Shown here one piece after another: positions 23,962 to 37,100 of a stretch of DNA of 64,000 bases. The position numbers were made by a program, and so were the translations under genes. The stretch is from the NCBI GenBank assembly GCA_013396995.1, contig VWZP01001589.1:1387069-1451068 (forward strand). Reading direction: 5' to 3'. Under the pieces are notes generated by a model. It worked only from the letters and a program-made list of their open reading frames with translations. It was not told where the DNA came from and did not search any database. This DNA comes from Dicaeum eximium. Taxonomy: Eukaryota > Chordata > Aves > Passeriformes > Dicaeidae. Within the stretch, counting starts at the first letter, position 1, and each line of letters begins with the position of its first letter.

Positions 23962-25821
23962 ACAGATCCATCCTTGTCTTATAAGTCTACATATGTCAGT
24001 ACAGATCCCTCTGAAACTGGAGACTAATATGGATGAGCTAACTGGAGCCACCTCTTTTCTGACCTACTAGTTTCCTGCATCCATTGGGAATGCTTCTGAT
24101 TCAGCTGCAGCAATATTCTCATAGTATGTCTGTTCACCTTCTCTCTGTAGATTGCAATGCAGAGCATCACTTTACAGCTCAGTGCTACTAAATATACATG
24201 GCTATGGGCACTACCTGAGGTTTCAGGCATTGGCATTACTGAAGTGTGTAACTGTTGTGAAAGATTCACACAGTACTGTATATCACTAATACCATAAGGA
24301 TATGTCACTAATACGTTAAGGAACATGTAAACCATATTTTTGAAAGTTTGTCTCCGAACATGCCAGCATTCTCCAGTGCGAGCATCTGAGGCTTTTTATA
24401 ATAAAGAAAGCTATTTTTCCAAAAATATGTTGTTGTTGAAGCCCTCAATATTTTCAGAGGGCTGATTCCTTGAGAAATTTCAGTGCCCTTTTTCCAAACT
24501 CTTTAAATGTCCACTGTCCAATAAATCAGGCCCACAGTTTTGTCTGTCACGTCATGGTCTCTCAGAGTCATTGCTCTAACTTCATAACTTTGTCAAACAT
24601 TACCAAATGGGAAATAAGATCCTTTGTAAATACTGGAAAGGAGCAAAAATCATGTTCTGACTTGAAATATTTGCTGATTTAAAATCAAAAGGCTAGTTAA
24701 ATCTAATAGGACTAGGTTTAAGAACAGCAATAAATTGTGCTATGGTCTAGTTGGTAGTATCTCCCTGCAATATCATTTCTACCAACCCAAAAATGTGTAA
24801 GACAAGTATTTTAACATCAGTTACTGGTATTGAAGTTGCCAATCTCCAAAGCATACACTGTGAATCTACACTGAACAGAATTAGGTTAATAATTTGACAT
24901 GGGTCATGAGATCCAGGCAAGATACAATTTTACCATGGTTTCAAAAAATGCCCACAGACTCCATCTGTGTGACTGAAACTGTTCATCCTTCTCTCATCCT
25001 TCTAGTCTACATTTTATTTCTACATAAAAAAAAAGATTTTAAGAAATCTGCTTATAATTGTTAGAATACATTTACTGCCTTCTTACCTGCTGTCTAAAAG
25101 TGCCTAGAAATATGATAGGCCACTCCAAGGCTAATTTTATTGGTAGGAAATCTGGTCGCAGGTTGTTTCTGACAGTTTTTGTGGTACTGACCTTAAAGTT
25201 CTAATATTGTAAATTTAGATGACATTTATTTCCCATACTGCTTACTTGACCATGTTTATCTTGTCACTGACAAAAAATTTGACAATTTAAGATTATAAAG
25301 AGCACAAGATGTCTTATGAAGATAAGTATAGTTGGAGATGGAGGTCTACAGGTTTAACTGAACTAGTACAGCCTGAAATATAACGTCATGGCTGCAGTAC
25401 TATCCTGGTTCACTATACATATTCTTAAAACTTCCACCTGAATATACACCTGAATATACATTTTTCACCAGAAGTACCTTAGTCTTTAGTCTTAAAGCTT
25501 ATCACTGTTACATGTTTATCATTAGCACATTGCACACATGGCCTCCATGTCCTTTATATAAGTGCCAGGACTGAAAAATTCTCATTACTTTCAGATATGA
25601 AGAAAAGAAAAAACCTACAAAGCACAGTAACACATTATGGTGTATGACATAATACCCTTATAACTTGGGAAAACTGTGTTGCTGGTTTCTCTGTGTATGA
25701 ATTAGTCTTCCTGACTTACTTGAAGTGTCTTTGTATGATGCTGTCTCCTCATGAGGTGAAAAAAACGTAAAGAAGACCTATGCTAAGAAAAGGAATCTCA
25801 CTTTTTTTTTTTTTTCCCCAG

Positions 25822-25977
25822 CCAATAACACCAATACCTAGGATGGTAGCCACTGAGATCAGAAATAGGAAGTTCTGCTCACAACATGATGATCAAACTG
25901 ACCAACAACATGAAGAAAATCCTGTCAGCTCAGTTGTTTATTTCTGTATGAAAACTTTGGCATTTGTTTTTTTGTAG
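25822..25977 (+). other. Weak candidate terminal exon (51 codons plus stop)
   Basis: A strong acceptor-like tract (14 T, four C, then AG at 25820-25821) is followed by 51 open codons and a TAG at 25975-25977. ATTAAA lies at 25986-25991 and AATAAA at 26054-26059. The peptide is hydrophilic in the middle (for example RNRKFCSQHDDQTDQQHEEN) and hydrophobic at the end. I do not recognise it. T-tracts followed by CAG are common in this AT-rich DNA, so chance is the more likely explanation. Confidence 0.12.
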
Positions 25978-27811
25978 AGCTCTTTATTAAATGCAAAGAA
26001 GCATTGAAAACAACTGGTGTTAGAATATTTTAGAACTGCATACAACTATCTTCAATAAAAAAAAAAAGTGATAAAATATAGGAATTCTGGACTTTCCTTT
26101 TCCGTACATAATTGCTGACAATAGTGTGCATTTCATCCATCATACTAAGCTATGACTGCGTTCAATTAACTTAATATGGTGTTAATGCAATCTGGAAGAG
26201 GTGGCACTCATTCATCATATTGTATTATAGCAGTAATACAGTAGTATTGTATTAGACTGATGTAATAAGGCTCTTAATAGAAGGCAATAAAACTATTATC
26301 AGGAAACTGCCATTAATACCTGGGATTTTTAAAGGCCATTTCTGTTGTGCTTGTAAATCTTTTACTCGCCAAGATGCAATAAGAAAGACCCTCTGAGACT
26401 GCAGAATCACTTGAGTATGTGACATTATGAATGTGCTATTTTTGGCTTTTCAATGGAGTAGCACATTGCATAGCACCTAATAAATCTGTGCTGAGGCTTG
26501 AAAAGCATATTTTTCTCCTGAACAGTAGGCTGTAATACAGTAGAGATATATAAAAGGTCGTGGCAAGTTCTAAATATTTATTCATTTTTCTATGACATCA
26601 AGGCCAATTCCTTTTTCTCTCTACTAGGAACAAAAGGAGGTTTTTTGTAACCTCTATTTTTTTCATAAAACATACTAGATTATTCAAAAACCTTTAGTTG
26701 TTCTGTGACTTTATTTCGGGAGAAATGGTTTATGTTAAAGTTTATGCATGCTCCTTGTTTGTTAAATTCAGATTAAACAAGGTTTATATTGAGGGGACCA
26801 AACCCAATTGATTGCTTTCATTATCAAAATACTCTGTAAAAGTGGAACTTCAGTCATGTCTCATTTGTTTTGAGAAAGACACAGATTATCCTCATACTCT
26901 TGGTTGTTTTAGTTTGGGGGTATTTTGGTGGTTTGTTTTTTTCCCAAGTCATTTGACAGAGATTTATGGTACAGCATAAGCTTGTGCAGGTAAGATGTTT
27001 TTATCAAATCATATTGCTTTCTTCAAACCCCCAAATTTATGGCATGACTGTATTAATCTTATATAATTTAGTCTCACGTGACAGTATGCAATATGCAAAA
27101 CTTATATTAATTTTATCAAAGTATGAATACTGGAGTGCTATATTAGGAACATATAGAACAATATTTTACCACATGTTTCCATTCCATCAAATACAATCCT
27201 AAAATGAAATTTGTTGTTCCAGATAGAGCAACTCCCTCTGCAGTGTTGAACTGGGGCTTATTAAATGCCAGTTAAAAAAGGGAATATTTTTACAGTGCTG
27301 GCCAATTCCTATCTCTGTCTCCTAGCCCAGGTATTATTTCCTCACACTGATGGTTCTGATGGATGTTGTGCTTGCATTCTCCACTAGGTTCATAGGTCTA
27401 GACAGCACTGTTGTGCAAAATGATCTTATTCCATTATCAGTTTGCTATGAAGATTCACACAAAGGAAAAGGGGATGTACATTCTGTCCCCACTAGCCTGG
27501 ATCACTGTAACTACTATAAAGCTGGATGCCCAGGCTTCCTGGCATATGGGGTGCTACTGCCTCTGTCCTCCACAGCTCAGCTCCTTGGCTTGCTCCAAAT
27601 ACTTTTCTGTTATATTTTAAGTCTCTGATTCCAATTTTCCAAATAAATAATCATTATGTTAAATCATGTGAATTGTTAAAATTACATATGCTGGGGGGGG
27701 AAAAAAAGACTTTTGGAGTAAAATTAAAGATGTGGAAGTCCTCTTTGAGCTATTCCATGCACCGTTCCCCAATTTCTTTCCTCTTTCACTCCCCTGCAAA
27801 GAAAAGGCACC

Positions 27812-27826
27812 AAAAAAAAAAAAANA

Positions 27827-27864
<38 letters not shown>

Positions 27865-27882
27865 AAACAAACAAAAAAAAAA
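27812..27882. repeat. Poly-A tract with the window's only N
   Basis: About 50 A's run from 27812 to 27862, broken by an ambiguous base at 27825 and a T at 27828, and followed by CCAAACAAAC and a second A run to 27881. The N suggests a sequencing or assembly difficulty in a long homopolymer. It could be the tail of a retroposed transcript, since the 500 bases before it are less AT-rich than average, but I see no parent gene. Confidence 0.9.
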
Positions 27883-29629
27883 CTTTCAAATGAAATCTGA
27901 CTAATCCCGAGATTAGGTAAATAAATAAAATTGTATTACCCAGTTTTAAGAAACTCTACATAATGCTCATATTCCATTTATTCTTAATCTGTTTTCCTCC
28001 CAGAAATATATATATAAATATATCCCACCTAAACAATATGTCTAGCATAAAATTAAAAAATATATCTTTCATAAACCTGTCTAAAGGCTAAGCTTGTGAT
28101 ACTGAGCTGATGATTACTGCAGAGAAAAAGAAAATGTATCTGTGTTATGACAGCAGATGTTTTCTGAATCTTTTTATCACAAAACCAGAGAACTGGATAA
28201 ATATTCAAGACAAGACTATTCAGCAGAATCCTTTGTCTATCTTCTTCACTGTTTGCTCAAATTCACCTAGCTGGAATACCAAATGTGTGCTCCTGCTTTC
28301 TTATTACGTGAGATGTGTTTATGAAAGTGGTTTTGCATATTGATCTGGAAGTGCCTTGGAAGATAAGGCACAAAAGGAAGAGACCAAGCCCAGTGGAGAC
28401 AGTAGTATATCCTGCTTTCTGCCCTGTGAAAGGGACAGCATCGATGTTTCCTCTCTTAATACTCTATACAGCAAATCTAGGAAAAAATCTGGAACATTGT
28501 AAATACTCCTATTGTTATCAATTGAATCTGCTGAATAAAACAATTTATAAGCATGAAAAGATGAGATGATTTAAAGTATTTCATCTAAGATCCTGATTTG
28601 AAGGTCTTCATGGTCAGCAGCTGCATGTTTTTGCATATGTGTGCAAACATACAATTTACCTTTTGAGAATTCTTGCTCTCAATTCTTTCAGAGTGAGTCC
28701 AAGGAAAAAAAAACTCAGCATCCCTGGGCTTGATTCAGGAATGCATGTAAGTCCATGTCTATTCATGGAGAGGCCAAAAGAATGCACTTAAAGGGGTCTG
28801 AAATAGGTTTAGCAGTTGAGTCAAGATTACATGTTTTCTAGAGTCAGAGCCAAATATATCAATTTACAGTATACAGGCTGCTCTGAAACATGAACTTTAT
28901 ATAAAGAAAGTAAATGTAAATTCAAAAGAACATAATATACTTTGACAGAAGAAGGGCTCCAGGTACATATTGGTTTTTTTTGCTACTGTTAAGAGTAAAC
29001 TGAAAACAAAATTCTACTATCCCAACTTCTTTGACAGCAGTTGGTTGAGACAGAAGAAAAATAAAATAAAAAAACAAATAAATAATAATTTCAAGGCTTA
29101 TAGGCTTTGATTTACTTCTCCTGAAGATTCATAGAATCACATAATATTATACCAATCAGTAGTGAAAACTACTAACATCAGGGAAGAATCTTAGAAATTT
29201 TTTTTCCTTATAGTTAGAAATAAGAGAGAACTTTATAGATAATGAAATTTTATCCAAAGAGACACAATAGATAATTCAAAAGGGTGGTTGCTGGCAGAAC
29301 ACCTATGGACAGACACCCAGTGAGGTACTTTTTGCTCAAAAACAGATGAAAAAGTGATGTGGCTTGTCCATATTACAGTAATAGCACCAGATTATAATGA
29401 GGAGCAGCAGTAATTACATAGATAACATACATTTCAAATGCCACTAGTTTCTCACTAGTGCTACTCTTTCTCATATATCTTTTGTTGTGGGGAAAATTGG
29501 AGCCAGCTGGGGGATGAAAGCTGTGTTAGATCAGGATGAGACCCTAGCAGGTGTTTGAGAGAGCTGATCCAGTGCTGTTCAGTCTTAGTCTGTGAGAGTA
29601 TCCTGCAGGATGCATATTTTGGGAAGGAG
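27883..29629. other. Unique AT-rich DNA
   Basis: No gene or sizeable repeat is recognised. Short A-rich runs occur near 29063-29090. Confidence 0.55.
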
Positions 29630-29728
29630 AGCTGATCCACGCTTGGTAGTGTCAGATTTACAGTCAGTCTCAATGATCTTAAAGGCCTTTTGGCAACCTA
29701 AATGGTTCTCTGATCATATGATTCTATC
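29630..29728 (+). mobile_element. CR1 LINE 3' tip
   Basis: The segment CACGCTTGGTAGTGTCAG, then CTCAATGATCTTAAAGGCC, then ACCTAAATGGTTCTCTGATC and ATGATTCTAT, follows the plus-strand CR1 3' end in order. About 100 bp are clear. The sequence before 29630 may belong to the same copy but is too diverged to call. Confidence 0.85.
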
Positions 29729-32473
29729 TAGAAAGTAATTAAATTTTTACCTTCTCACCTAACCACCATTCTGATGGTTGATAAGAAAACTAGTTAAATA
29801 AACCAAAGAGAAATGGTTTGATACACAAGTGTCTTTTGCTATACTTAAAATCAAGAGGTTCTCAAAGCAATAGATTTGTTCTATACTCCTATTAATAAAC
29901 TATTCATAGCACCTTAGCTGCTATTTATATCTTCTATAGTTCCTCCTAGCAAAGTAGCATACCTATTCTAGTGTGATGTCTGTCTAAAATCCCAGGCTTC
30001 ACTGAAAACCATCTTTCTGTGAAGCACAACTGTATTTATTTAACTTTCTTATTAATATTTCACAATTCACTTGTAGCTTCTTTACCTGCATGCAATGTTT
30101 AATGATAAACTCAGGTGCTATTTTTCTTGTATCTTAATTACAAAGAATCTCTTCTACTATACTCAATATTTACTAAGAGCTGGAGAAGTACCTATGCAAT
30201 TAACCATCTGCTCGTATTTTATTTTATGTGATGCTACTGGATCTTAAGACAAATTCTGTGCTGTTGGGCAGAATATGCTTTAGTAAGATTTGGATCAGTC
30301 CTAGAATAATCCCACAAATTCAAGTAATACTATCTCACAGACTTCTTGTGTTCAGAGTTACTTTCTCTCTTAGATTATGTATTTGTATTTTCCTGAGTCT
30401 GACTAACAGAGTATATACTGAAGAAGAAATTTGCAAACACTGCTCTCTGCCTCAAATTAGAATATCATAAATGTAAAAGTCTGTTTCAAAATATGAAAAA
30501 ATTATCATCGTGAATTGTTTAAAAGAATTTCTTGCACACAAGAATCACAAAACCCATGCTTATGTTGTATAAATATTAAATAAATGAAATAAGTAAATTA
30601 TTCATCTTGCTAGTAGATGCAAATCTTCCACCTCAAGCTGATTTTCTTTCATGTTTGAGCTTCCTAGATCTTTTAATTTGACTTTTTTTTTCCCCAACAT
30701 AGCCACTGTTTTCCTCAGTTGGCCTTTTATTTTTCACCTTCACAATTTGTTTTATACCTTGAACAAGATTGCTCTTACAGACTGATTCAGGAATCTTTCC
30801 TAATTCAGGGTCTGATCAAAAAGTACATTGAAGTCAGCTGTAATAATCTTTGTACTGGCTCCAGGCAGGTAATATAAAACAGGGTTAAAGATTAATATGG
30901 ATGAACATTGCTTTTCCACTACAAAAGCCACATATGAAAAAAAAAATCTGGCTTTAATGAAATAAAATTGTTCCCAAATTCAAGCTGACCTGACAGAGAT
31001 ATTTTAGATATTTTGTCTAAAAACATGGGGCTTATTTATTTTATAAAGTAGAATAAAGAAGGAAAATGCATTTTGAAAATCCACAAAGACTTTTTCTGAA
31101 ATAAATTTATTTGGAGGGTTTCTAGCTAACACTGAATGAGTTTACAGCTGCAGTCCAGAATACTTCTGTGTCCCACTGATGAGAGACAAATATAAGCCAA
31201 GTTTTTTGTGTTCTACAAATATGTCATTGTTTTCCCCTTTCCGTGCCTTCACTGGCTACTTCTACTCTTTTCACTGCTCACCTTCTACCCTGCCTAGCAT
31301 TTTCCTTAAAATTCTTACTGGTTATAATATATAATTTGTATGTGTTAGAAACTAAACATCCTTGTTCTACTTTACTTTCTTGAAGAGTTTATCAGCAAAA
31401 GTCAGTATCTCTTCTTATTACTTAAGATGCACATACTGACGAATTACTATCTAGTGAAATACTCTGAATATATTTCTCTGTGTAAAATACTATTAACATT
31501 TGTTGGAAATGTTTTTTTCATATAAACTCCATAAATCCTATCCTGACTGCCATCACATATGTTGTTTCAACTAAGTTCTACTCAAGTTCAGTGGAAATTC
31601 TTCCTCTCAGATTTTTTGTTAAATAAATTTTCCAAACCCTTCCTTTAACACTCTTGGATTAAATTGGTTGGGTTTTTTCCACCTTAATTCAATATTCTGT
31701 GAGACCAATAAACTGGTTTTCCAGCATTTGTGGTCTGAGACCATGTAAACTATCTACAGTTTTGAGGGGCTTATCTGTCACCTGGGCTCTATTTTGTCCT
31801 TCCTTTCGTGCCCATTTGGAGATTTTTGTCTGTGAGTTCTACGTTGCCATCTGCAACCTCACATGAAAGACATTCTCCAGTCATTAAACACATTGATCCT
31901 TCACATGAGTAAGATATGGGCTGTACAACACCAGACAGAAACTGACAGATGTCGTTGCCATAAATGACATTTGAGCAATCAAATTTTAAAATACTTCACC
32001 GTTTCATGTTCTGTTACTTATACCCATCTCGATAATTTCTAAATATTTATTTAAGAGTCTCTGTGAGCAACATATGGATGTGGATTTCTGTTGGAGTGTA
32101 TATTGAACATCAGGGTGTTACTGCCAAAACTACCATATGCAGTTGTCTCTGTTGAAAGTGTATATCTTAGCAGTCTCAAGGTAGAACAGACTTTTTAAGT
32201 TTTTAAGAGTTGTTACATGCAAGTTTACTTTAGTCCTCTATTGCAGAAATTCCTTATTGTCACTGTATTGTTTTCTCTTTAGCTTTCTTTTGTGGAACAT
32301 TATTCCATAGAAATATTACATCGTTCACTATAGGTATAGGTACTTTGACTTTTCAATGCAGTCTTCCTTTCCACTTCAGTTTAGCCCAAGCGCAAGAAAG
32401 GTTGAAGTGTAAAAAAATGTCTGCATAACTCTTACTGCTTCTCTCAGTATATATGTATATATACAATTATATA
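29729..32473. other. Unique AT-rich DNA
   Basis: No gene or repeat family is recognised. An ATAT-rich run lies at 32447-32473, just before the next LTR. Confidence 0.55.
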
Positions 32474-33075
32474 CGTGCTTTGGATGGGAGTGAATTAATT
32501 TTCTTTGTCGCAGCTCATACATTGCTGTGTTTTGGATCTGTGGCAAAAACAGTGCTGATAACGCACAGCTTAGTGATGCTTACATAGAGTCAAGGTCTTT
32601 ATGTTTCACACTGCACACCTTCAAGGTGTACGTTAAGGATGCATAGGAATCTGGGATGGGACACAGCTGGGACAGCTGACCCAAATTGACCACAGGGATA
32701 TTCCATACTGTATGGCATTGTGCTCAGCAAGCAGAGCTGTGGGGAGTAAGGATGAAGGGGGGATTTTCAGAGCTACAGTATTTGTCTTCACATGTATCTG
32801 TTATGTGTGATGAGGTCCTGCTTTCCCAGAAATGGCTAAGCACGTAGCTGCCCATGGGAATTAGTGAATTAACTCCTCATTTACTTTACTTGTGCATGCA
32901 ATTTTTGATTTACCTATTAAAATGTCTTTAACTCAATTAATAATTTTTCTCACTTTTACCCCGACTTTTATTATTTTTCTATTTTATATTGCAATATTAA
33001 TATATTACTCTTTACCCCATCCCACTGCAGGGGATGTGAACCAACAGCTTCGTTTACCAGGGTTCACCCACAACA
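32474..33075 (+). mobile_element. Endogenous retrovirus solo LTR, family 2
   Basis: This 600-bp block follows a common avian LTR in order: GTGCTTTGGATGGGAGTGAAT, CAGTGCTGATAACGCACAG, GGGACACAGCTGGGACAGC, TGACCCAAATTGACCACAGG, GATATTCCATACTGTATGG, CTTTCCCAGAAATGGCTAAG, an ATTAAA poly-A signal (32916-32921), and an end GGTTCACCCACAACA at 33075. About 45 bases of AT-rich DNA near 32966-33010 appear to be inserted before the CCCCATCCCACTG block. The 5' base is not the usual T. No internal retroviral region is present. I recall this type as a K-class passerine LTR, but the class is uncertain. Confidence 0.85.
32916..32921 (+). promoter_or_regulatory. ATTAAA poly-A signal in the family 2 LTR
   Basis: ATTAAA in the context CCTATTAAAATGTCTTTAACTC, which is where I expect the R-region signal of this LTR type. 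Confidence 0.6.
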
Positions 33076-34083
33076 AAATTATATCTACACATCAGCTGTC
33101 TTTTCAATAGTTAGAGCAATATTGCTGGAAGAAATACTAAATAACATTTTCCTCTTTTGCCAGACAGTACTAACATTATGCCATTCTTGCAGGATTCTTC
33201 TGATGCCTAAAGATTTTTTATCTTTTTAGATACTTTTAATGTATTTGTAGTTTTGTGGACTGTAAATACATAGTTATAAAGCTTCTGGTATTTTTCCTAC
33301 CCTTTCTCTTAGATTTGAGAATAACAAGCTAACCCTTCTAATGAATACTTGGAATTCTGTTTGGTCTAATTCTTAAGAAGAAAAAGAAGCCTGACAAGGA
33401 CATTTTGTTTTCTGATAGAACTGAGAAGACATAACAAGAAGTGGTACAAAGTCCCTGGAACAACTCTTATGGAGCAGAACCTGGGGGCAATTGCCTAACC
33501 AACTAATTGGGCAATATTTGTTAAATATATTGATTAAGTAACCCTATAACAATTGTAGAAATATTGCATCATGTGTGCATATAGCAATATTGTGCACCTG
33601 AAAGCTTTCAATTAAAGACTTGCTTTTATATTATCATTTTAACACTGCTTGGAGAGGTTTTGTGTTTTATTCCACACAACACTTCAATGGCTCACCAGTC
33701 CCTACATGTCACTTAGGAGAAAGGCAGCAAACACTACAGGGCAATAGTCTTCACTCAGCCACTTCAGTTCAGTTAATGAAGTAAAAAACCCCATCAAAAT
33801 TTGCAGAAAGGAGCCCCAAAAGACTGGTTGTTGCCAGTTTGCTCTTTTGTTCATTGCCTTTTCTTTGCATATTGGACTCTATGTTTGAATATTGTCCTTG
33901 ACGTGGATAACCCATGGGAACAAGGCTCTATTGAGTGATGATATTCAAACAAAAAGGCATGTAAACATTTGAAATTTGTTTCAAGTGACAAGTAATGATG
34001 ATAGTATGTCACATGAAATGTATGTCCACTGCATGTAGAAGGTATAAGTACCCCTCTTTCATGTCTCAGCTCTGTTTGTCCAT
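33076..34083. other. Unique AT-rich DNA
   Basis: No gene or repeat is recognised. The first bases include a possible LTR target duplication (33077-33084). Confidence 0.55.
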
Positions 34084-34133
34084 CATCCATCCATCCATCC
34101 ATCCATCCATCCATCCATCCATCCATCCATCCA
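34084..34133. repeat. (CATC)n tetramer microsatellite
   Basis: About 12 perfect CATC units. It opens a repetitive frame on each strand that is not a gene. Confidence 0.97.
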
Positions 34134-34145
34134 AGATATGTTTAG

Positions 34146-34199
34146 CATATCATATCATATCAATCATATCATATCATATCATATATCATATCATATCAT
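34146..34199. repeat. (CATAT)n pentamer microsatellite
   Basis: About ten CATAT units, with two interruptions (CAAT near 34161 and an extra AT near 34183). Confidence 0.95.
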
Positions 34200-37100
34200 G
34201 TGTCTGGTATTTTTATTTTTCTTTCCATCAGTAGACAGAAGTCAAAAAATAAGTGTTGTTAATAGTCTATGTATTTAAGTTTTGGAGGAAATCTTGTCCA
34301 AACAAAACCTGTTAGTTCCTTTTTGTAAGATTTTACTTTGCTGTTGTTGTTAAGGGTTTGTCTGGTTCCTTATCCAGAATTTATGTTCTTGCTCTTTGGG
34401 GATAGACGACCTTTTCAGCTGCATGATATACTTGGCAATGGTTTCTGAGTCAACAGAAAGTTTTACTTATGAAAAAGGTTTTTTATTTTCCCCAGTGTTT
34501 CTGTTTGGGAATAAATATCCAAGTGGTATAGGCATTTTGCTAATATGCTAATATAATATCAAATATTTCCTATGGCTTTGAACATTTTTGTAATCTTTTG
34601 CCATACATTCTAAAATAAAGTTCCTATGAACTTCAGTCTACTGATAGACTTTATAGACAGACCATGGGAAACAGGACTTTAAAAATATCTGATAAATATT
34701 TATTACAATCAAATTATAACTATTTCTGTACTAGCCTGCCAGGTTCCAGCTGAAGTCCTGGACTGAAGATTCTCCATAGACATATAGAAAGAATCTTTTT
34801 TCATCATTAATTTACTTTTTTTTTAGTTCCATTTAATGCAGAAGTCACGAAGTGCTGGGTTCTGCTGCCCTCTGAATCACTCTCAGGCAGAGAGACAAGT
34901 ATTCCCTGGATCTCTTCTGATTAAAGGCAACTTAAGTTTAATTGCAGTATGCTGCAATATATTTTAATTTTTGATAGAAAAACACAGCATTTCAGTCACT
35001 ATTCCATGCTTTAACTAATTTGAGGAGTCACTAATATTTTTTGTGAAGTGGGATGAAGTTATAGTTGGTGTAAAACTTGGTGGCATAGCTTAACTATACT
35101 TTTCAAAGATTTAACTTATCCTTTGTGAGACTTTACTTTGTGACCAACATATTTCCCCAAATCTTACATAAGCCTTCATAAAAAAAAAAGATAATCTTAA
35201 AATGCTCTGGAAATATATAGAAGCAAAATTGTTACAGTCTACACAGGCCAATGTAATGAAAAAAATTAAATGCACAATTAATTGGTTTACTTCAAATAAC
35301 ATCCTGGTTGTTGGACCTTAAGGCTCTTGGTTTCATGCTGTTGTCTAGTTTGGGGTTTTTTAAAATTTATTTAAGTGATCAAAAGAGTGGCTAAGTGGAA
35401 TTTGGTGTAGCTGCAGTAGAGTACATAGCCAAGACCCCTGAATATTAATACAACCTTTTATCCTTTATCATTTTCTTTTATGAGCTAAGGGATTGTTCAT
35501 TCAAGTTCCTCTAATCCTCATAATATCTTGGCCATTATTACAAATCCTAGCTTTTTGGATACCATCTAATTTCTTATGAATCTCATGAGTGCTGGAGGAA
35601 TCTTGTTAAATGAAAATGAAGCATCACATTTTACCCATGATTTCATTTGTAATTCACTACTTTAAGTATCAAAAAATAGAGACTATTAGCTGTGGATTCA
35701 GTCTGCATATTTTTAGTTATAGGCTTTTCAATTTTGCAGATATGTGCCATATACTAATGCCCATAACAAGACGTGACAGGCAGTGTGCTATTATTTATTA
35801 AATAAACCTTTCTTCCTGAGAAAGAAACTTACAAAATAAAAAAACTCTATTACAACAGTAGTTAGTGCTATAAGCAACTTTATTATTTCCTTGTACTCAG
35901 TTGTACTGTCAGTAATAATTTTTAGGAATTTAAACCTATTGATACAATTCCATACATTTTTTTCCCACTAACCTCATTAACTGATGTGCTGGCATTACCT
36001 GAAAGCAAAACCACAATACATCTACTGCAGACAGAACTGCATGACCACAGAGCCCTAGGAATTCTCTCTAGTACTAAGAGGTAGCTCTCCCTTGCATATT
36101 TGTTTTGAACTAGAGAAAGTTAATGAAGATAACATGAAATTATTTGGGGTTTTTTTTTTGGCTTTAATAGTAATTGTGTTTCTTTTTAAGTTGGTAGGGA
36201 CTGATCTTCTGAAGACTATTAAGTAGGAAAGTATGATCAATATCTAGTTCAGTAGTGTAGGCCACAAGTCACCTGTATTTAGCTTTCTATTTTGAAACTG
36301 TCTGTCTGTGCCTCCATTGCCTCTGCTTTGTGTTAGTGACTGCAAGACTTTCCAATTTTGTCTGCACAGTCTTGGGAATTAAATTCCATTCCACTCCTTG
36401 TATAAATACATCTATGTCTGAACTTCTGAACTTGAAGGCATCCAGTTGAACTGATATGTAAAAGCAAAGAACTGACATATTTCAAGCACCCTGACATTGT
36501 ACCTGTATGAAGCAGGAAGTCCTGGGGTCTCACACTCAGAGCTCCTTGGTCTGTAAATGATTATGCTCAAAAACCCCTATCTTTGAAATTTTACAGAGTT
36601 TCCTGCTGTAAAATAAACAGAGATTTGGCCCCATTGTCTAGAATGGTGCCACTTCAGTGAGCCAGTCCTCTGGCATTGTTGTTTGATGAAAGGATAAAGA
36701 ACAAGGGTGAGTGGATGAGCAGGGTGAGGTGGTACCAGTGGCTGGGCCATCTTTCCTGTGATGAGGAAACCAAGTGATCTGTGAGGAAACAGGCAGTACC
36801 TAAGTTTTGGGAACAAGGTGCTTCTACCCAGGTGATTCCTTTTCCTACTTGTCTGAAAATCTCTTCTGCTCCTTCCAACCTTTTCTAATCTCTCTGGTCA
36901 TTAGTATTGGTCAGGCTGAAATTTCTAAATGCATTGTTGGCCAAAGAATCCAAAGGGACAACAGTCCAACATTACAACGACACAGACTGTCCATAGCCTG
37001 GATGTGACAGGCATGGAGAGCTGCTTGCAGTGTCATGGGACAAGTTAAATGCACAAGAGCATCACAGGATTATGCAGGACTCAGATAAAACACTTTTTTT

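Larger units (their letters stand above)
19232..27811. other. Long unique AT-rich stretch
   Basis: No gene or large repeat is recognised over 8.6 kb. It includes the heptamer repeat (23927-23961), a weak terminal-exon-like segment (25822-25977), and a block at 26130-26500 rich in ATTA/TAAT cores that looks unlike simple-sequence DNA. A GC-moderate patch lies at 27300-27620. Confidence 0.55.

Noticed and set aside
24024..24335. 103-codon frame on the minus strand
   Set aside because: No motif, no splice or promoter context, and ordinary chance length.
27526..27900. 124-codon frame ending in a lysine run
   Set aside because: Its tail is the translated poly-A tract with the ambiguous base, and the front part has no recognisable match.
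29130..29150. ATTCATAGAATCACATAA, possible CR1 terminus
   Set aside because: Only the short AT-rich tip matches and no CR1 body follows.
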